From Nitrospira sp. (GTDB lineage: Bacteria; Nitrospirota; Nitrospiria; Nitrospirales; Nitrospiraceae), in the NCBI GenBank assembly GCA_005116945.1, contig SWDH01000029.1, positions 68,163 through 116,858 of the forward strand: a stretch of 48,696 bases of DNA. The letters run 5' to 3'. The position numbers and the translations under genes are program-made. Below the pieces are notes generated by a model. It was not told the DNA's origin. It did not search any database and worked only from the letters and a program-made list of their open reading frames with translations. Position 1 is the first letter of the stretch. Each line of letters starts with the position of its first letter. Positions 1 through 7,748 of this stretch are shown here, piece by piece.

Positions 1-555
1 GATTGAACGAACCGACATCGTGGCGCCGCTGATGTTGAGGATGTCTTTATTAATGCGGATAGGGTCGGAGACAGTCTTGCCTTCATACTGCGCATTGAAC
101 CTCTTTCTTCCGACATCGCTGCCTTTGGCTTCTCTAAACACTAACAACTCCACATCTGTACAGGCGCCTTCGTTATCGACCCCGACCATGTAGGTCATGT
201 GTTTGTGTTTCCCAATGGTGTTGTGGACCATGGCGTAGCCGTCGATCGTATCTCCGGTTTCACCGATATAGACATCAAACGATTCTTCCGGGAATTTCCA
301 GCCGATTCGCTGCTCGACCACATCCTTCTTCTCTTGGCTCAGTCGAATCACGGCTTTGCGGACGCGTTCGGACTTGGGAAACATGATTTTCACCGCTTCA
401 TTCTCAGTCATGAAGACTTCCGAATGGTTCGTCTCTTCTTCGGTAAGGTAGCGTTTGAGATCGTTATCCCAGATGCGCTCTGCGGCGAAGACGTCGGCGG
501 CCACTGCAAACACGAACATGAGTAGAAGAGGACTGAGTCTCAGGTGAACGAGCAT
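1..555 (-). CDS. FMN-binding domain protein (partial, C-terminus beyond window)
   Basis: Exported flavoprotein of the FMN-binding (RnfG/NqrC-type) family; the 3' end lies outside the window. The ATG at 555 is chosen because AAGGAG sits 5 nt upstream and it gives a signal peptide (MLVHLRL, then a hydrophobic run ending DVFA before AERIW). Near the visible end, at 1-45, is NISGATMS, the S/T-G-A-T motif in which ApbE attaches FMN to the Thr (codon at 19-21). The start overlaps the preceding lipoprotein gene by 16 nt, so the two are translated together. ApbE itself is encoded at 2990. Role inferred: periplasmic one-electron carrier or reductase. Family assignment is firm; substrate unknown. Confidence 0.85.
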   Translation of the reverse strand, partial: MLVHLRLSPLLLMFVFAVAADVFAAERIWDNDLKRYLTEEETNHSEVFMTENEAVKIMFPKSERVRKAVIRLSQEKKDVVEQRIGWKFPEESFDVYIGETGDTIDGYAMVHNTIGKHKHMTYMVGVDNEGACTDVELLVFREAKGSDVGRKRFNAQYEGKTVSDPIRINKDILNISGATMSVRSI

Positions 556-995
556 CCGTGCTCCTTCAATTTGCTGTCGAGGCGGCGTTGGATATCGTGC
601 ATCACGTCTGGTGAAGGGTCTGTCGAGGCCCAGCCAAAGAGGCGAGAACCGCCTCGAAAAACCCACCGTTGCCGTTGTTCGACAACGCTGACCTTGGTCA
701 CATCATCGAGCCGTTTCACGGTAAGAGTAATACGAGAACGATCTTTGCCGTCCGACACGTCACGTTGAAGAATACCAAAGGCTCGTCCGGGCATCGAAAT
801 TTCAAGCCAGTCGGTTTCGATGAGACCGGCGTCTTTATCGTGTGTGGTGATAGAGCGGTCCTTCACTGCCTCAAGGGCGGCATCCCAAGCATGGTCGTAA
901 CTGCAGACGGCAAATCGTTGCTGCATGCCGCTTGTGGAGGCACAGGCCGACAAGAATAGAATTATCAGAAAAAGGCTGAGATAGCGAAGAGACAT
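540..995 (-). CDS. Small outer-membrane-type lipoprotein, unknown function
   Basis: A 151-residue protein with a classic lipoprotein signal: MSLRYL, a hydrophobic segment, then LSAC with Cys18 as the lipidation site. The mature part is a single compact alpha/beta-looking domain (pattern AWDAALEAV, TDWLEI, RITLTVKRL, KVSVVEQ, ending in a charged helix). This layout recalls the repeat domain of BamC-like lipoproteins, but no diagnostic motif is seen, so the function is open. It lies between the porin gene and the FMN-binding gene on the same strand and overlaps the latter, suggesting one transcript and a role in the same envelope process. Confidence 0.75.
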   Translation of the reverse strand: MSLRYLSLFLIILFLSACASTSGMQQRFAVCSYDHAWDAALEAVKDRSITTHDKDAGLIETDWLEISMPGRAFGILQRDVSDGKDRSRITLTVKRLDDVTKVSVVEQRQRWVFRGGSRLFGWASTDPSPDVMHDIQRRLDSKLKEHGCSFT

Positions 996-1017
996 TCGAT
1001 ACAGTCCTGCGTGTTCT

Positions 1018-1048
1018 CAGGGGCTTCCCGTCATACGGGAAGCCCCTG
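1018..1048 (-). terminator. Perfect 14-bp hairpin after the porin gene
   Basis: CAGGGGCTTCCCGT at 1018-1031 and its exact reverse complement at 1035-1048 are separated by a 3-nt loop. The hairpin lies just after the porin stop codon and before the lipoprotein start. No clear U-tract follows on the minus strand, so it may be a 3'-end stabiliser or a partial attenuator between porin and lipoprotein rather than a strong intrinsic terminator. Confidence 0.6.
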
Positions 1049-1058
1049 ACTCTGGTCA

Positions 1059-2504
1059 TCAGAAGTACGTCGCGGCTTGAACCAGGAATCCATTCCCATT
1101 GAGTGGGCTGTTGGCATTGCCAAGATCCCCGCCGTTCACCAGCCCTTTGGCATTGTTTTGCGTGTTGAATTGCCAATCGAATTTGAATACGGTGTCTTCG
1201 ATCGGCCTAAAGTTCAACCCGAGCGTCAGCCGATCCAACTCCCGTCGATTCCCTAGAGTATTGATCCGAGTGCGGTCGTCGGTGTCGGTATCCACCTGTT
1301 CCCAGCGTACGACAGCGGTGAAGGTTGAGGCATCTGTGAAGTGGCTGGGTGCCAATTTTTTCAGGAATTCCGGCATGAAGTGGTAGTTACCCTGAATGTA
1401 GTAGCCTTGCATGCCAGCAGGTCCGATGGGATTGCCCGCAACCCCGGTCGCATCGTTATTGCTGATTCGAGACCAGGCCGACTCTCCAATGATTTCAAAT
1501 GGTCCTCGCTGCAGGGTCCAGTCGAGGGCGAATATGCTGATACGTCCGGTCCCGACCGCCCCAACTGACGGTTTGTATGTGCCATGAAAACCGGACCCCG
1601 CGATTTCGATGCCTAACATCGGGCTGAAAGCGACGCGACCCACAACAGCCTTGTTGTCGTCACGGTCCCGGGAGACGCTCCCTCGTGCGCTTCGGACTCC
1701 TGCGTCCGTGATGGCGCCTGCGGTCTGACTCATGCCGTTGACCGCGTAGACCTCATAGTCGAGCTTAGACTGCGAGGTGGGATAGAGGCTGCCGTAGATG
1801 CCGGCGCCTGCTTCAAACCAGGTGCTGGGGATGACGATTCTGGATACCATCGGTCGATCCACGAGATCGTTCAATGGCGAGTCGTGCAGCAAGTTGAACT
1901 TACCGACCGGCATCAAGAGGATACCGGCACGGGTGTTGATAGCCTCGTTGACCAGGTAGTCGATTTGCGCAAACTCAATCGTCATAGACCCATCACCTTG
2001 AGCAGCATTCGTCCCTCCTCGCTCGAACTCAAGCTCTGCTGCGAATTTGATGCGGTCGGTGATGTCGGCATAGATAAAGGGAACCAACCGTTGCTGGCCG
2101 AATGAATGGCGGCTTGGGTTGTCCAGATTTTGACGAGAGAGGTTGTTGTACATGACGTCGACATAACCGCCGATGGTCGCCTTCGGGGCGCTCAAGAAGG
2201 GCTTGGCGTAGATCAGTTTTCCTGACCCGGTTGAACCAAATCCTAGAGGGATGCCCTCCTCTCCCTTTCGCGCACCTCTGAGGTTGATCATGGGCCCAAT
2301 TGAACTGGAGGCCGGCTCGGCAGTCGGAGAAGCGCCTTCTTTGTGCTCCATGGCCCGTTCGCTTTTTCCGTACTCCTGCATTTTCTTGTTCACTGCCTCG
2401 TCGACTATCTTCTGAATGTCCTCCGGGGTCATGTTCTCAGCCCACACCGGCGTAAACGGTAAAGCTGTAATCACGAGAGCCCCGAGGATTGACCGGATCT
2501 TCAT
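1059..2504 (-). CDS. Outer-membrane porin (OprO/OprP-like beta-barrel)
   Basis: A 481-residue porin. The ATG at 2504 is preferred over upstream starts because GGAGG lies 6 nt before it and it yields a clean signal peptide (MKIRSILGALVITALPF, cleavage after VWA). A short periplasmic coiled coil follows (PEDIQKIVDEAVNKKMQEY), then a barrel rich in alternating beta strands: GGYVDVMYN, FAAELEFERGG, NTRAGILLMPVGKFN, and a C-terminal strand ending QAATYF with the terminal Phe needed for BAM insertion. This resembles the phosphate-selective porin family. The substrate cannot be read from sequence. A Fur-box-like site upstream of the next minus-strand gene suggests iron control of the unit. Confidence 0.85.
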   Translation of the reverse strand: MKIRSILGALVITALPFTPVWAENMTPEDIQKIVDEAVNKKMQEYGKSERAMEHKEGASPTAEPASSSIGPMINLRGARKGEEGIPLGFGSTGSGKLIYAKPFLSAPKATIGGYVDVMYNNLSRQNLDNPSRHSFGQQRLVPFIYADITDRIKFAAELEFERGGTNAAQGDGSMTIEFAQIDYLVNEAINTRAGILLMPVGKFNLLHDSPLNDLVDRPMVSRIVIPSTWFEAGAGIYGSLYPTSQSKLDYEVYAVNGMSQTAGAITDAGVRSARGSVSRDRDDNKAVVGRVAFSPMLGIEIAGSGFHGTYKPSVGAVGTGRISIFALDWTLQRGPFEIIGESAWSRISNNDATGVAGNPIGPAGMQGYYIQGNYHFMPEFLKKLAPSHFTDASTFTAVVRWEQVDTDTDDRTRINTLGNRRELDRLTLGLNFRPIEDTVFKFDWQFNTQNNAKGLVNGGDLGNANSPLNGNGFLVQAATYF

Positions 2505-2634
2505 TGGTATCCTCCACGGTGAGCAGGGTTGTGGTCTGACTCGGGACTCGCGGGTCTCTGGCCTTGGTTGAGTCGGCAACAGTTGGTTACGCATCGGTAT
2601 GTTGGGGTGATAGCTCCTTTCGTCGATAGGGTGA

Positions 2635-2814
2635 TCATGATGTAATCGCACTCCATCCTTTGATGGAAGAAAAGGGGATGACGATGATGCGTTTACAGCG
2701 CTTGCATTTGAGTTCCAGGCCTTGTCTGCCCACCTTGGCGATCAATTGACCGCACTCGCAGCGGGTTTCATTGCACTCAGCAGAGTGATGACTCGGGGAA
2801 GCGATGCTGACCAT
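2635..2814 (-). CDS. Com-like zinc-ribbon miniprotein (59 aa)
   Basis: A short ORF of 59 residues with two CxxC-like knuckles: RCECGQLIAKVG and LELKCKRCKRII. The pattern R-C-x-C-G-x-L-(I/L)-A ... L-E-(L/I)-K-C-x-R-C-(K/G) is that of the phage Mu Com family, zinc-finger nucleic-acid-binding proteins that act on mRNA translation in Mu; bacterial homologues are common but poorly studied. It lies between a Fur-box-like palindrome and the porin gene on the same strand, so it is probably the first gene of that unit. A role as a post-transcriptional regulator of the porin is only a guess. No strong ribosome-binding site is evident. Confidence 0.75.
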   Translation of the reverse strand: MVSIASPSHHSAECNETRCECGQLIAKVGRQGLELKCKRCKRIIVIPFSSIKGWSAITS

Positions 2815-2841
2815 AGCGATAGATGTTTCTGCTCAAATGAA

Positions 2842-2868
2842 ATTGAGAACGATTATTAATATCTCAAT
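2842..2868. promoter_or_regulatory. Fur-box-like palindrome
   Basis: ATTGAGA at 2842-2848 and its exact inverted copy TCTCAAT at 2862-2868 flank an AT-rich centre containing GATTATTAAT. The whole 27-bp site resembles the classical Fur operator (TGAGAAtgATTATCA-type). It lies in the divergent region between the Com-like gene (start 2814, minus) and apbE (start 2990, plus), in the right place to repress either or both. Based on similarity to the consensus only. Confidence 0.6.
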
Positions 2869-2989
2869 CAGCGCTCGAAAGTCAAGGCCTATCATGTTGT
2901 GTGTACATGGTCCGAGTACGGAGTGTATTCAATCCAGTCTTGTCCTATAATCCGATCCTTCGATTGCGCAAGGCATGATAAAGGAGCGC

Positions 2990-4024
2990 ATGTATTCCAA
3001 TCTGTCCGATCATTCGATTCGTATCCAGACAGCCCTACTGATAATGCTGTGCGTCGCCTTCGGCGGGTGTGTGGGGGTATCCTCCGGCAAGGAATCAACC
3101 GTTGTGACCAGAGCCAAAATGCAGATGGGCACGCTGGTGAAGATTACAGCGGTGGCTCGGGATGAATCCGATGCACAAGCTGCAGCGACTGCCGGGTTCG
3201 CCGAGATCCATCGCCTAGAAGAACTCCTGAGTACCTGGATTCCGACGAGTGAATTGTCTCGCGTGAATGCTTTGGCGGGTGTGATGCCGGTTTCGGTAAG
3301 TCATGACACGATGACGGTTGTCCAGGGTGCGATCCAAGTTGCAGAGTTGACCGATGGTGGATTCAATATCGCCATTGGCCCGGCGGTGGAGGCCTGGAAT
3401 GTGATCGAAGGCCAACGGGTACCAACAGGATCTGAGCTGGACGCGCTCCGCCCAGTGGTTGATCTGACGTCGGTTCATGTCGATGCGAGGGCCCAGACAA
3501 TCTTTCTTGAGAAAGCTGGGATGCGGATCGATGTGGGAGGAATCGGCAAAGGATACGCAGCAGATCAAGCGGTATTAGCGATGAAGAAAGCTGGGGCGGT
3601 GGCTGGAGTCGTTGCGCTCTCGGGAGATATTAAAACATTCGGACGGTTGCCTGGAGGGAGAACGTTTCCCGTCGGTATCCAACATCCACGCAAAGAGGGG
3701 GAGGTGCTTGCCTTCATCGACTTGGAAGATGAGGCAATCTCAACGGCCGGCGACTATGAACGATTTTTCGAGCGTGAGGGTGTTCGGTATCACCATATTC
3801 TCAATCCGCGCACACTCCAACCCGCGCGCGGTTGCCAGAGTGTCACGCTGATTGCCCGCGAAGGCATCTGGGCGGACGGGTTGGACACAGGAATTTTTGT
3901 CATGGGGGCTGACTTGGGCATGCAGCTTGTCGAAGCGTTACCGGATGTGGAGGCCATTATCGTCGATCATGAAGGCGTGGTCCATGTGTCTTCAGGGTTG
4001 CGGGGTCGGATTCGTAAGCCGTGA
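2990..4024 (+). CDS. apbE: FAD:protein FMN transferase ApbE
   Basis: A 344-residue ApbE: it transfers FMN from FAD onto a Thr of exported flavoproteins. The ATG at 2990 is preferred over 2975 because AAAGGAG lies between them. The N-terminus is a lipoprotein signal (MLCVAFGGC, Cys27), placing it at the periplasmic face. Family landmarks are visible: MGTLVKITA at the start of the domain, LLSTWIPTSELSRVNA, DGGFNIAIGPAVEAWN, the RIDVGGIGKGYAAD motif, ALSGDI, and YHHILNPRTLQPA followed by AREGIWADGLDTG. It lies close to an FMN-binding protein gene (1-555), the likely substrate. Convergent with tonB. Confidence 0.95.
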   Translation: MYSNLSDHSIRIQTALLIMLCVAFGGCVGVSSGKESTVVTRAKMQMGTLVKITAVARDESDAQAAATAGFAEIHRLEELLSTWIPTSELSRVNALAGVMPVSVSHDTMTVVQGAIQVAELTDGGFNIAIGPAVEAWNVIEGQRVPTGSELDALRPVVDLTSVHVDARAQTIFLEKAGMRIDVGGIGKGYAADQAVLAMKKAGAVAGVVALSGDIKTFGRLPGGRTFPVGIQHPRKEGEVLAFIDLEDEAISTAGDYERFFEREGVRYHHILNPRTLQPARGCQSVTLIAREGIWADGLDTGIFVMGADLGMQLVEALPDVEAIIVDHEGVVHVSSGLRGRIRKP

Positions 4025-4040
4025 ACCAAAAGGCTAGTGG

Positions 4041-4907
4041 TCAGCGGTCCAAACGATAGCTCATAGGAATCTTGATCGTCATGCGCGGCTGTCCCAATGG
4101 ATGCGGTAGATGGAGCGGGGCGGCTTGCCGCATGGTTTCAACCGCGGCTTCGTCGAGCGCGATGTGCCCCGAACTCAGAAAGACGCCAACTTCACTGATG
4201 CTTCCGTCCTCGCCGATCACAGCTTTCACCACGACTTTCCCTTCAGCTCGATCGACCCGAGCCGAGGCGGGATAGCGTTTCAATTCTTCCATGCGACGTA
4301 TAATCATTTCAGAGAGCCACCCGTAGTCGCGTTTGTCCGGCACGTTTGTTGGTGCGGGGGAAATGGCTGCCATCTGGGTTTGCTCTGAGCCCTGTTCAGA
4401 TCGTGGAGTCTGTTCGACGGCTGTGGACTGCGTGCTTGACGGTCCGGTCACGGCATCAGTTGACGAAGAGACGGCGGTTGGTGTGTCGTCCGGCTTCACA
4501 AGGGACTCTGCCGCTGCGGCCTCATGTTTGATTGGTTCAACTGATTGTATGGTGTGAGTTGCTGATGGTAAGGGAGTTGTGAGTTGTGGTGGGGAGGGGG
4601 CCGCCTGTTGCGTAAGCGTTTGTGTCGGCGTGCCCCGCCGCAGGGGAGGAGAGGAGGTCGATGTCGTCGAAGGAGCTGATCTGGCAAAAGCCTGGGTTGA
4701 AGATGATGCGGTTGGTTGAATCTGTTGAGCCGGCGATACCATGGCCACGTTCCACTTGAACGCGTCATCCTGCGGCGTGAGCTGAATTTGTTTCACGGCA
4801 AGGATCACTGTGAACGCTATGGTGCCGTGCAACAAGACGGAGATCAACCACCCTTGGACATGGGATTCCTTCTGCCCTCCGGAGCGATATGGCGCATCAG
4901 CGATCAC
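4041..4907 (-). CDS. tonB: TonB-family energy transducer
   Basis: A 288-residue TonB-like protein that would couple the ExbB/ExbD proton motor to outer-membrane receptors. Layout: short cytoplasmic tail, one membrane helix (GWLISVLLHGTIAFTVILAV), a long low-complexity Ser/Thr/Pro/Ala linker (about residues 45-195) spanning the periplasm, and a C-terminal TonB domain (RYPASARVDRAEGKVVVKAVI, SGHIALDEAAVETMR, IPMSYRLDR). The GTG start at 4907 overlaps the exbD stop by 4 nt (GTGA), so the genes are translationally coupled. No TonB-dependent receptor is encoded in the window, so its partner is elsewhere. Confidence 0.9.
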   Translation of the reverse strand: MIADAPYRSGGQKESHVQGWLISVLLHGTIAFTVILAVKQIQLTPQDDAFKWNVAMVSPAQQIQPTASSSTQAFARSAPSTTSTSSPPLRRGTPTQTLTQQAAPSPPQLTTPLPSATHTIQSVEPIKHEAAAAESLVKPDDTPTAVSSSTDAVTGPSSTQSTAVEQTPRSEQGSEQTQMAAISPAPTNVPDKRDYGWLSEMIIRRMEELKRYPASARVDRAEGKVVVKAVIGEDGSISEVGVFLSSGHIALDEAAVETMRQAAPLHLPHPLGQPRMTIKIPMSYRLDR

Positions 4908-5278
4908 AGTCGGATCACTTCCAGGCTGACCTGTTGAAATCCTAACCCTCGCACCTCATCGACCACCGACACGAATCGTTCAAGTAACGTAACTTTATCT
5001 GCCCGCACGACGACCGACGATTCCCGAGGCTCCGCAGTCAGCGCACCCTGAAGCCCTCCTTCAGGGACGGCCCGGTCGTTGAGAAAAAGCGCGCCGTCGG
5101 CCGTGAGGGTGATGACGATGGGAGCCTCTTTGCGATCGCCGACCTCCTTTGCTTTTGCCAAATTGACCGGAATCTGTCCACTGCTAATAAAGGTGGCGGT
5201 GGTCAGCACGATGACTAAGAGAACCAGCATGACGTCGACGAGGGGGATGACGTTGATTTGGTCAATGTCCCGTTGCAT
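4904..5278 (-). CDS. exbD: Biopolymer transport protein ExbD/TolR family
   Basis: A 124-residue ExbD/TolR protein of the proton-driven motor that energises TonB. The ATG at 5278 (MQRDIDQINVIPLVD) is chosen over an upstream start at 5299 because AAGGA lies 5 nt before it. One N-terminal membrane helix carries the family motif INVIPLVDVMLVLLVI, including the Asp used in proton conduction. The periplasmic domain ends in VSVVDEVRGLGFQQVSL. It overlaps exbB upstream by 17 nt and tonB downstream by 4 nt: a tight exbB-exbD-tonB unit. Confidence 0.92.
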   Translation of the reverse strand: MQRDIDQINVIPLVDVMLVLLVIVLTTATFISSGQIPVNLAKAKEVGDRKEAPIVITLTADGALFLNDRAVPEGGLQGALTAEPRESSVVVRADKVTLLERFVSVVDEVRGLGFQQVSLEVIRL

Positions 5279-5693
5279 GTTGTTCCTTATGTCGGGCAAG
5301 GAGCTCGGCCACTTTCCGTCGGAGGACGTTGTTCATGACGACGCAGGGAATCGCGACCAGTAGTCCGACCGCCGTGGCCTTGAGCGCAAGGCTGAGCCCG
5401 ATCATGATGGCATTGACCGCCATGGTCCCGGAGGTCCCCATCGTATGGAATGTGAGCATGATACCAAGCACCGTGCCTAGCAGGCCAATATACGGAGCAT
5501 TTGCGGCGACTGTGCCGATAATGACCAGGTGTTTGGTCAGCGCCATCTCTAATCCCAAGCTGTTGGGATATTGTGTCAGATCGACACGGCGGTAAAAGAG
5601 CCACCGTTCCACCGCGATGGCCACCGTCCAGACACTGAGCGCTAGTAAGAGCCCAATGACTCCATAATCGACAAGGTTTTGTAACCCATTCAT
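5262..5693 (-). CDS. exbB: ExbB/TolQ/MotA-family proton channel subunit
   Basis: ExbB-type subunit of the TonB motor, about 143 residues, with three membrane segments: LVDYGVIGLLLALSVWTVAIAVERW, then a pair in the C-terminal half (ANAPYIGLLGTVLGIMLTF and ATAVGLLVAIPCVVMNNVL). The signature GLLGTVLGIM ... LKATAVGLLVAIP is present. The ATG at 5693 has GAAGG 8 nt upstream; a GTG at 5723 is possible but has no ribosome-binding site. Followed at once by exbD and tonB. It is shorter than E. coli ExbB, as expected for the compact form found in many non-proteobacterial lineages. Confidence 0.9.
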   Translation of the reverse strand: MNGLQNLVDYGVIGLLLALSVWTVAIAVERWLFYRRVDLTQYPNSLGLEMALTKHLVIIGTVAANAPYIGLLGTVLGIMLTFHTMGTSGTMAVNAIMIGLSLALKATAVGLLVAIPCVVMNNVLRRKVAELLARHKEQHATGH

Positions 5694-5757
5694 AGACAAG
5701 GCCTTCGTTCTTTCATTATTCACAAGCCGGCAGGTCAGGAACCGTCGTGACCCTCTA

Positions 5758-6190
5758 TCAATGCCAGATCGTGAAAAAGTCTGTCAATGCTTTCGTTCGA
5801 TCGGTCACATGGGCCTGCATGCCTATCCGGCTGATTTCTCCTGCCGAAAAAGCACTGTATAAGTCGCCATGACGCGAAGTTCCACGGTCGTCCCCACGTG
5901 GTAGACGCTCCAGTTTTTTGCCGACGCGCTCGAGATCGTCCAGCGCATCCACCGAATCCAATTTGCTCACTCTCTTTGGATTGATATCGCCCAATCCCAT
6001 GTTTCGAAGGTCGTTGAAGCTGAGTTTAGCGTTATAGCGAGCTAGAGAAACGATCGTCCTAAATCTTTCGAGAGCGGAATCAGCTTCCCACCGTCGTCTT
6101 TCGGGATCAGGTCGCCGACTTCCCAGTCGATCGGCACGCCGTAGACACAGTGTCCAATGGGTCGGAAAGAGCCCGAGATGAACCAAGATC
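5758..6190 (-). pseudogene. Decayed gene fragment (possibly patatin-like C-terminus)
   Basis: The lower part is open and protein-like (RYNAKLSFNDLRNMGLGD, KLDSVDALDDLERVGKKL), which recalls the tail of some patatin-like phospholipases. Upstream the sensible reading moves to another frame (SGSWFISGSFRPIGHC, then VPIDWEVGDLIPKDDGG) that stops near 6050, while the nominal open frame there is Arg-rich and unlike a protein. This is best explained by a broken gene with at least one frameshift near 6060-6090 and no start of its own. It lies between exbB and the TIR gene, at the edge of the accessory island. The patatin assignment is tentative. Confidence 0.4.
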
Positions 6191-6201
6191 CGCTGAGCAC
6201 G

Positions 6202-7671
6202 TTACGACCAGATTGGTGAGAGGTCTACAGGAAACTCAGCCGCGTTATCTCCCATCCGAAGTTGCAGCACGAGTCGCTTTGTGGTCACCGGAAACGTAAA
6301 CACGATGGTGCCGTCTTTCGAACTATGGGGCTTCACGGAATCACTCAGACGGCTTGTCGGAGTTCGTGGTACATCGTCGACGAGCAAGCGAAAGTTACTG
6401 TCTCCGAACCCGGTATCCAGCGGCCCCTCGCTCGTCACCTGTACCGTCACGCTCAGCGATAAGGTATCTGGACGTGATCGATCTATCTGAGCGGCCAATA
6501 CCTTGTACACACAGGACGCCCGGTGATCTTTCAGCCGTGCTTCTTGCCCCACATGCAGCGCAATCGGAAACTTGGCTGTCTCTAAATGGGCGATTTGCAT
6601 AGGCGATGCGATAATCTCCTGCGGCGGAATCGGTTTCGTGACATCAACAGGGATCTCTGCGACGTCATCGCCCATCCGAAGTTGCAGGATGAGCCGTTGT
6701 GCGGTCACCGGAAACGCAAACACGATGGTGCCGTCTTTGGCGCTGTGAGGATCGACAGAATCATTCAGGTTACTTGTCGGGGCCCGTGGCACGTCGTCGA
6801 CGAGCAGGCGAAAGTTATTGTCCCCAAACCCAGTATCCATCGGTCCTTCGCTCGTCACCCGCACCATGACACTGAGCGACAAGGTGTCCTTCCATGGGCG
6901 ATCCACCTGGATGCCCAGCACTTTGTACACGCAAGTCGCACGGGTATCTTTCAACCGTGCTTCCTGCCCTGCATGAAGGTACGTGACTTGCGATACCGCA
7001 GCAGTCGTTTCCGGTACGGCGGCTGATACCGGTTGTGGTGGGATCCTGGGAAAGGCCAGGAGGGCTGTGCCAGTCGCTTCAACTGGAGAAGGAGCAGAAG
7101 GATTGATCAATTTGAGCATTATCCATGTGCTTATCGCTGTCACAACTATGAGCATCCCGACCATAGCCGGTTTGGATCGCCAAGGCACCCCATTGGGGAC
7201 AGGCGAAGGTTTTTGACGTGCCGCCGGAAGAGTTTTAATGAGCTGTTCGACGTCAAAGCTCCATCGTTTGTCCGTCAACTCGTGGGCTTGCCGTTGCGCC
7301 AAGGCATCAAGGTCATCAGGCAGAAGATCTATCGCAGGGACAGATGCTCCACCCACCAATACAGGAATGACGCGAATCTTTCGTTTGAGTGCAGCAGCGA
7401 TTTCTGTTCGAACCCAATCGGCGGGGTCCTCAATACGGGGCTTTCCTGATTTGCCGGTAACCGTAGCCCACTCGGGCCCGATCATAGCAAGCAAGACCTC
7501 GCAGGAACTCACCGCTTTTTGAAGTGCATCTGTGAAATCTATACCTGGCTGAATCGTATCGATATCCATGAAAATGGACTCGGCCCCAAGCTGCTCTTTA
7601 AGATGCTCAGCCAATCGGCCTGTCCAGCCTGCGCTGTCTTCCCGTCGATAGCTGATAAAGATACCGCCCAT
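6202..7671 (-). CDS. TIR-domain membrane protein with duplicated C-terminal domain
   Basis: A 489-residue protein. The ATG at 7671 is chosen because AAGGAG lies 6 nt upstream and the product then opens directly with the TIR strand (MGGIFISYRRED). The TIR domain (1-150) has IFMDIDTIQPG and a Glu in DWVRTE (Glu90) at the position of the catalytic Glu of TIR NADases. A membrane helix follows at about 169-189. Two copies of one beta-rich domain, about 233-344 and 373-484, are roughly three-quarters identical (each with GQEARLKD, CVYKVL, TSEGP.DTGFGD, NFRLLVDDVP, DGTIVF, LQLRMGD). Inferred topology: TIR in the cytoplasm, repeats outside. Bacterial TIRs commonly degrade NAD+ in defence or death systems. 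Divergent from the metacaspase gene. Confidence 0.88.
   Translation of the reverse strand: MGGIFISYRREDSAGWTGRLAEHLKEQLGAESIFMDIDTIQPGIDFTDALQKAVSSCEVLLAMIGPEWATVTGKSGKPRIEDPADWVRTEIAAALKRKIRVIPVLVGGASVPAIDLLPDDLDALAQRQAHELTDKRWSFDVEQLIKTLPAARQKPSPVPNGVPWRSKPAMVGMLIVVTAISTWIMLKLINPSAPSPVEATGTALLAFPRIPPQPVSAAVPETTAAVSQVTYLHAGQEARLKDTRATCVYKVLGIQVDRPWKDTLSLSVMVRVTSEGPMDTGFGDNNFRLLVDDVPRAPTSNLNDSVDPHSAKDGTIVFAFPVTAQRLILQLRMGDDVAEIPVDVTKPIPPQEIIASPMQIAHLETAKFPIALHVGQEARLKDHRASCVYKVLAAQIDRSRPDTLSLSVTVQVTSEGPLDTGFGDSNFRLLVDDVPRTPTSRLSDSVKPHSSKDGTIVFTFPVTTKRLVLQLRMGDNAAEFPVDLSPIWS
6215..6975 (-). repeat. Tandem duplication inside the TIR gene (420-bp period)
   Basis: The segments encoding the two C-terminal domains (about 6217-6555 and 6637-6975) are related at the DNA level with a period of 420 bp; for example CACGATGGTGCCGTCTTT occurs at about 6300 and again at about 6720. 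The in-frame period leaves a linker of about 28 residues between copies. Confidence 0.8.
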
Positions 7672-7748
7672 GGCTCGCTCCTTCTCGCAGGGTTTGCTCG
7701 CACTAGCCGACTTATGCATGATCGGTACCAGCTGAAATACGTACCCCC

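Noticed and set aside
199..525. Plus-strand ORF at the window start
   Set aside because: The minus-strand frame encodes a clear signal peptide and FMN-binding motif with a good ribosome-binding site; the plus frame is its shadow.
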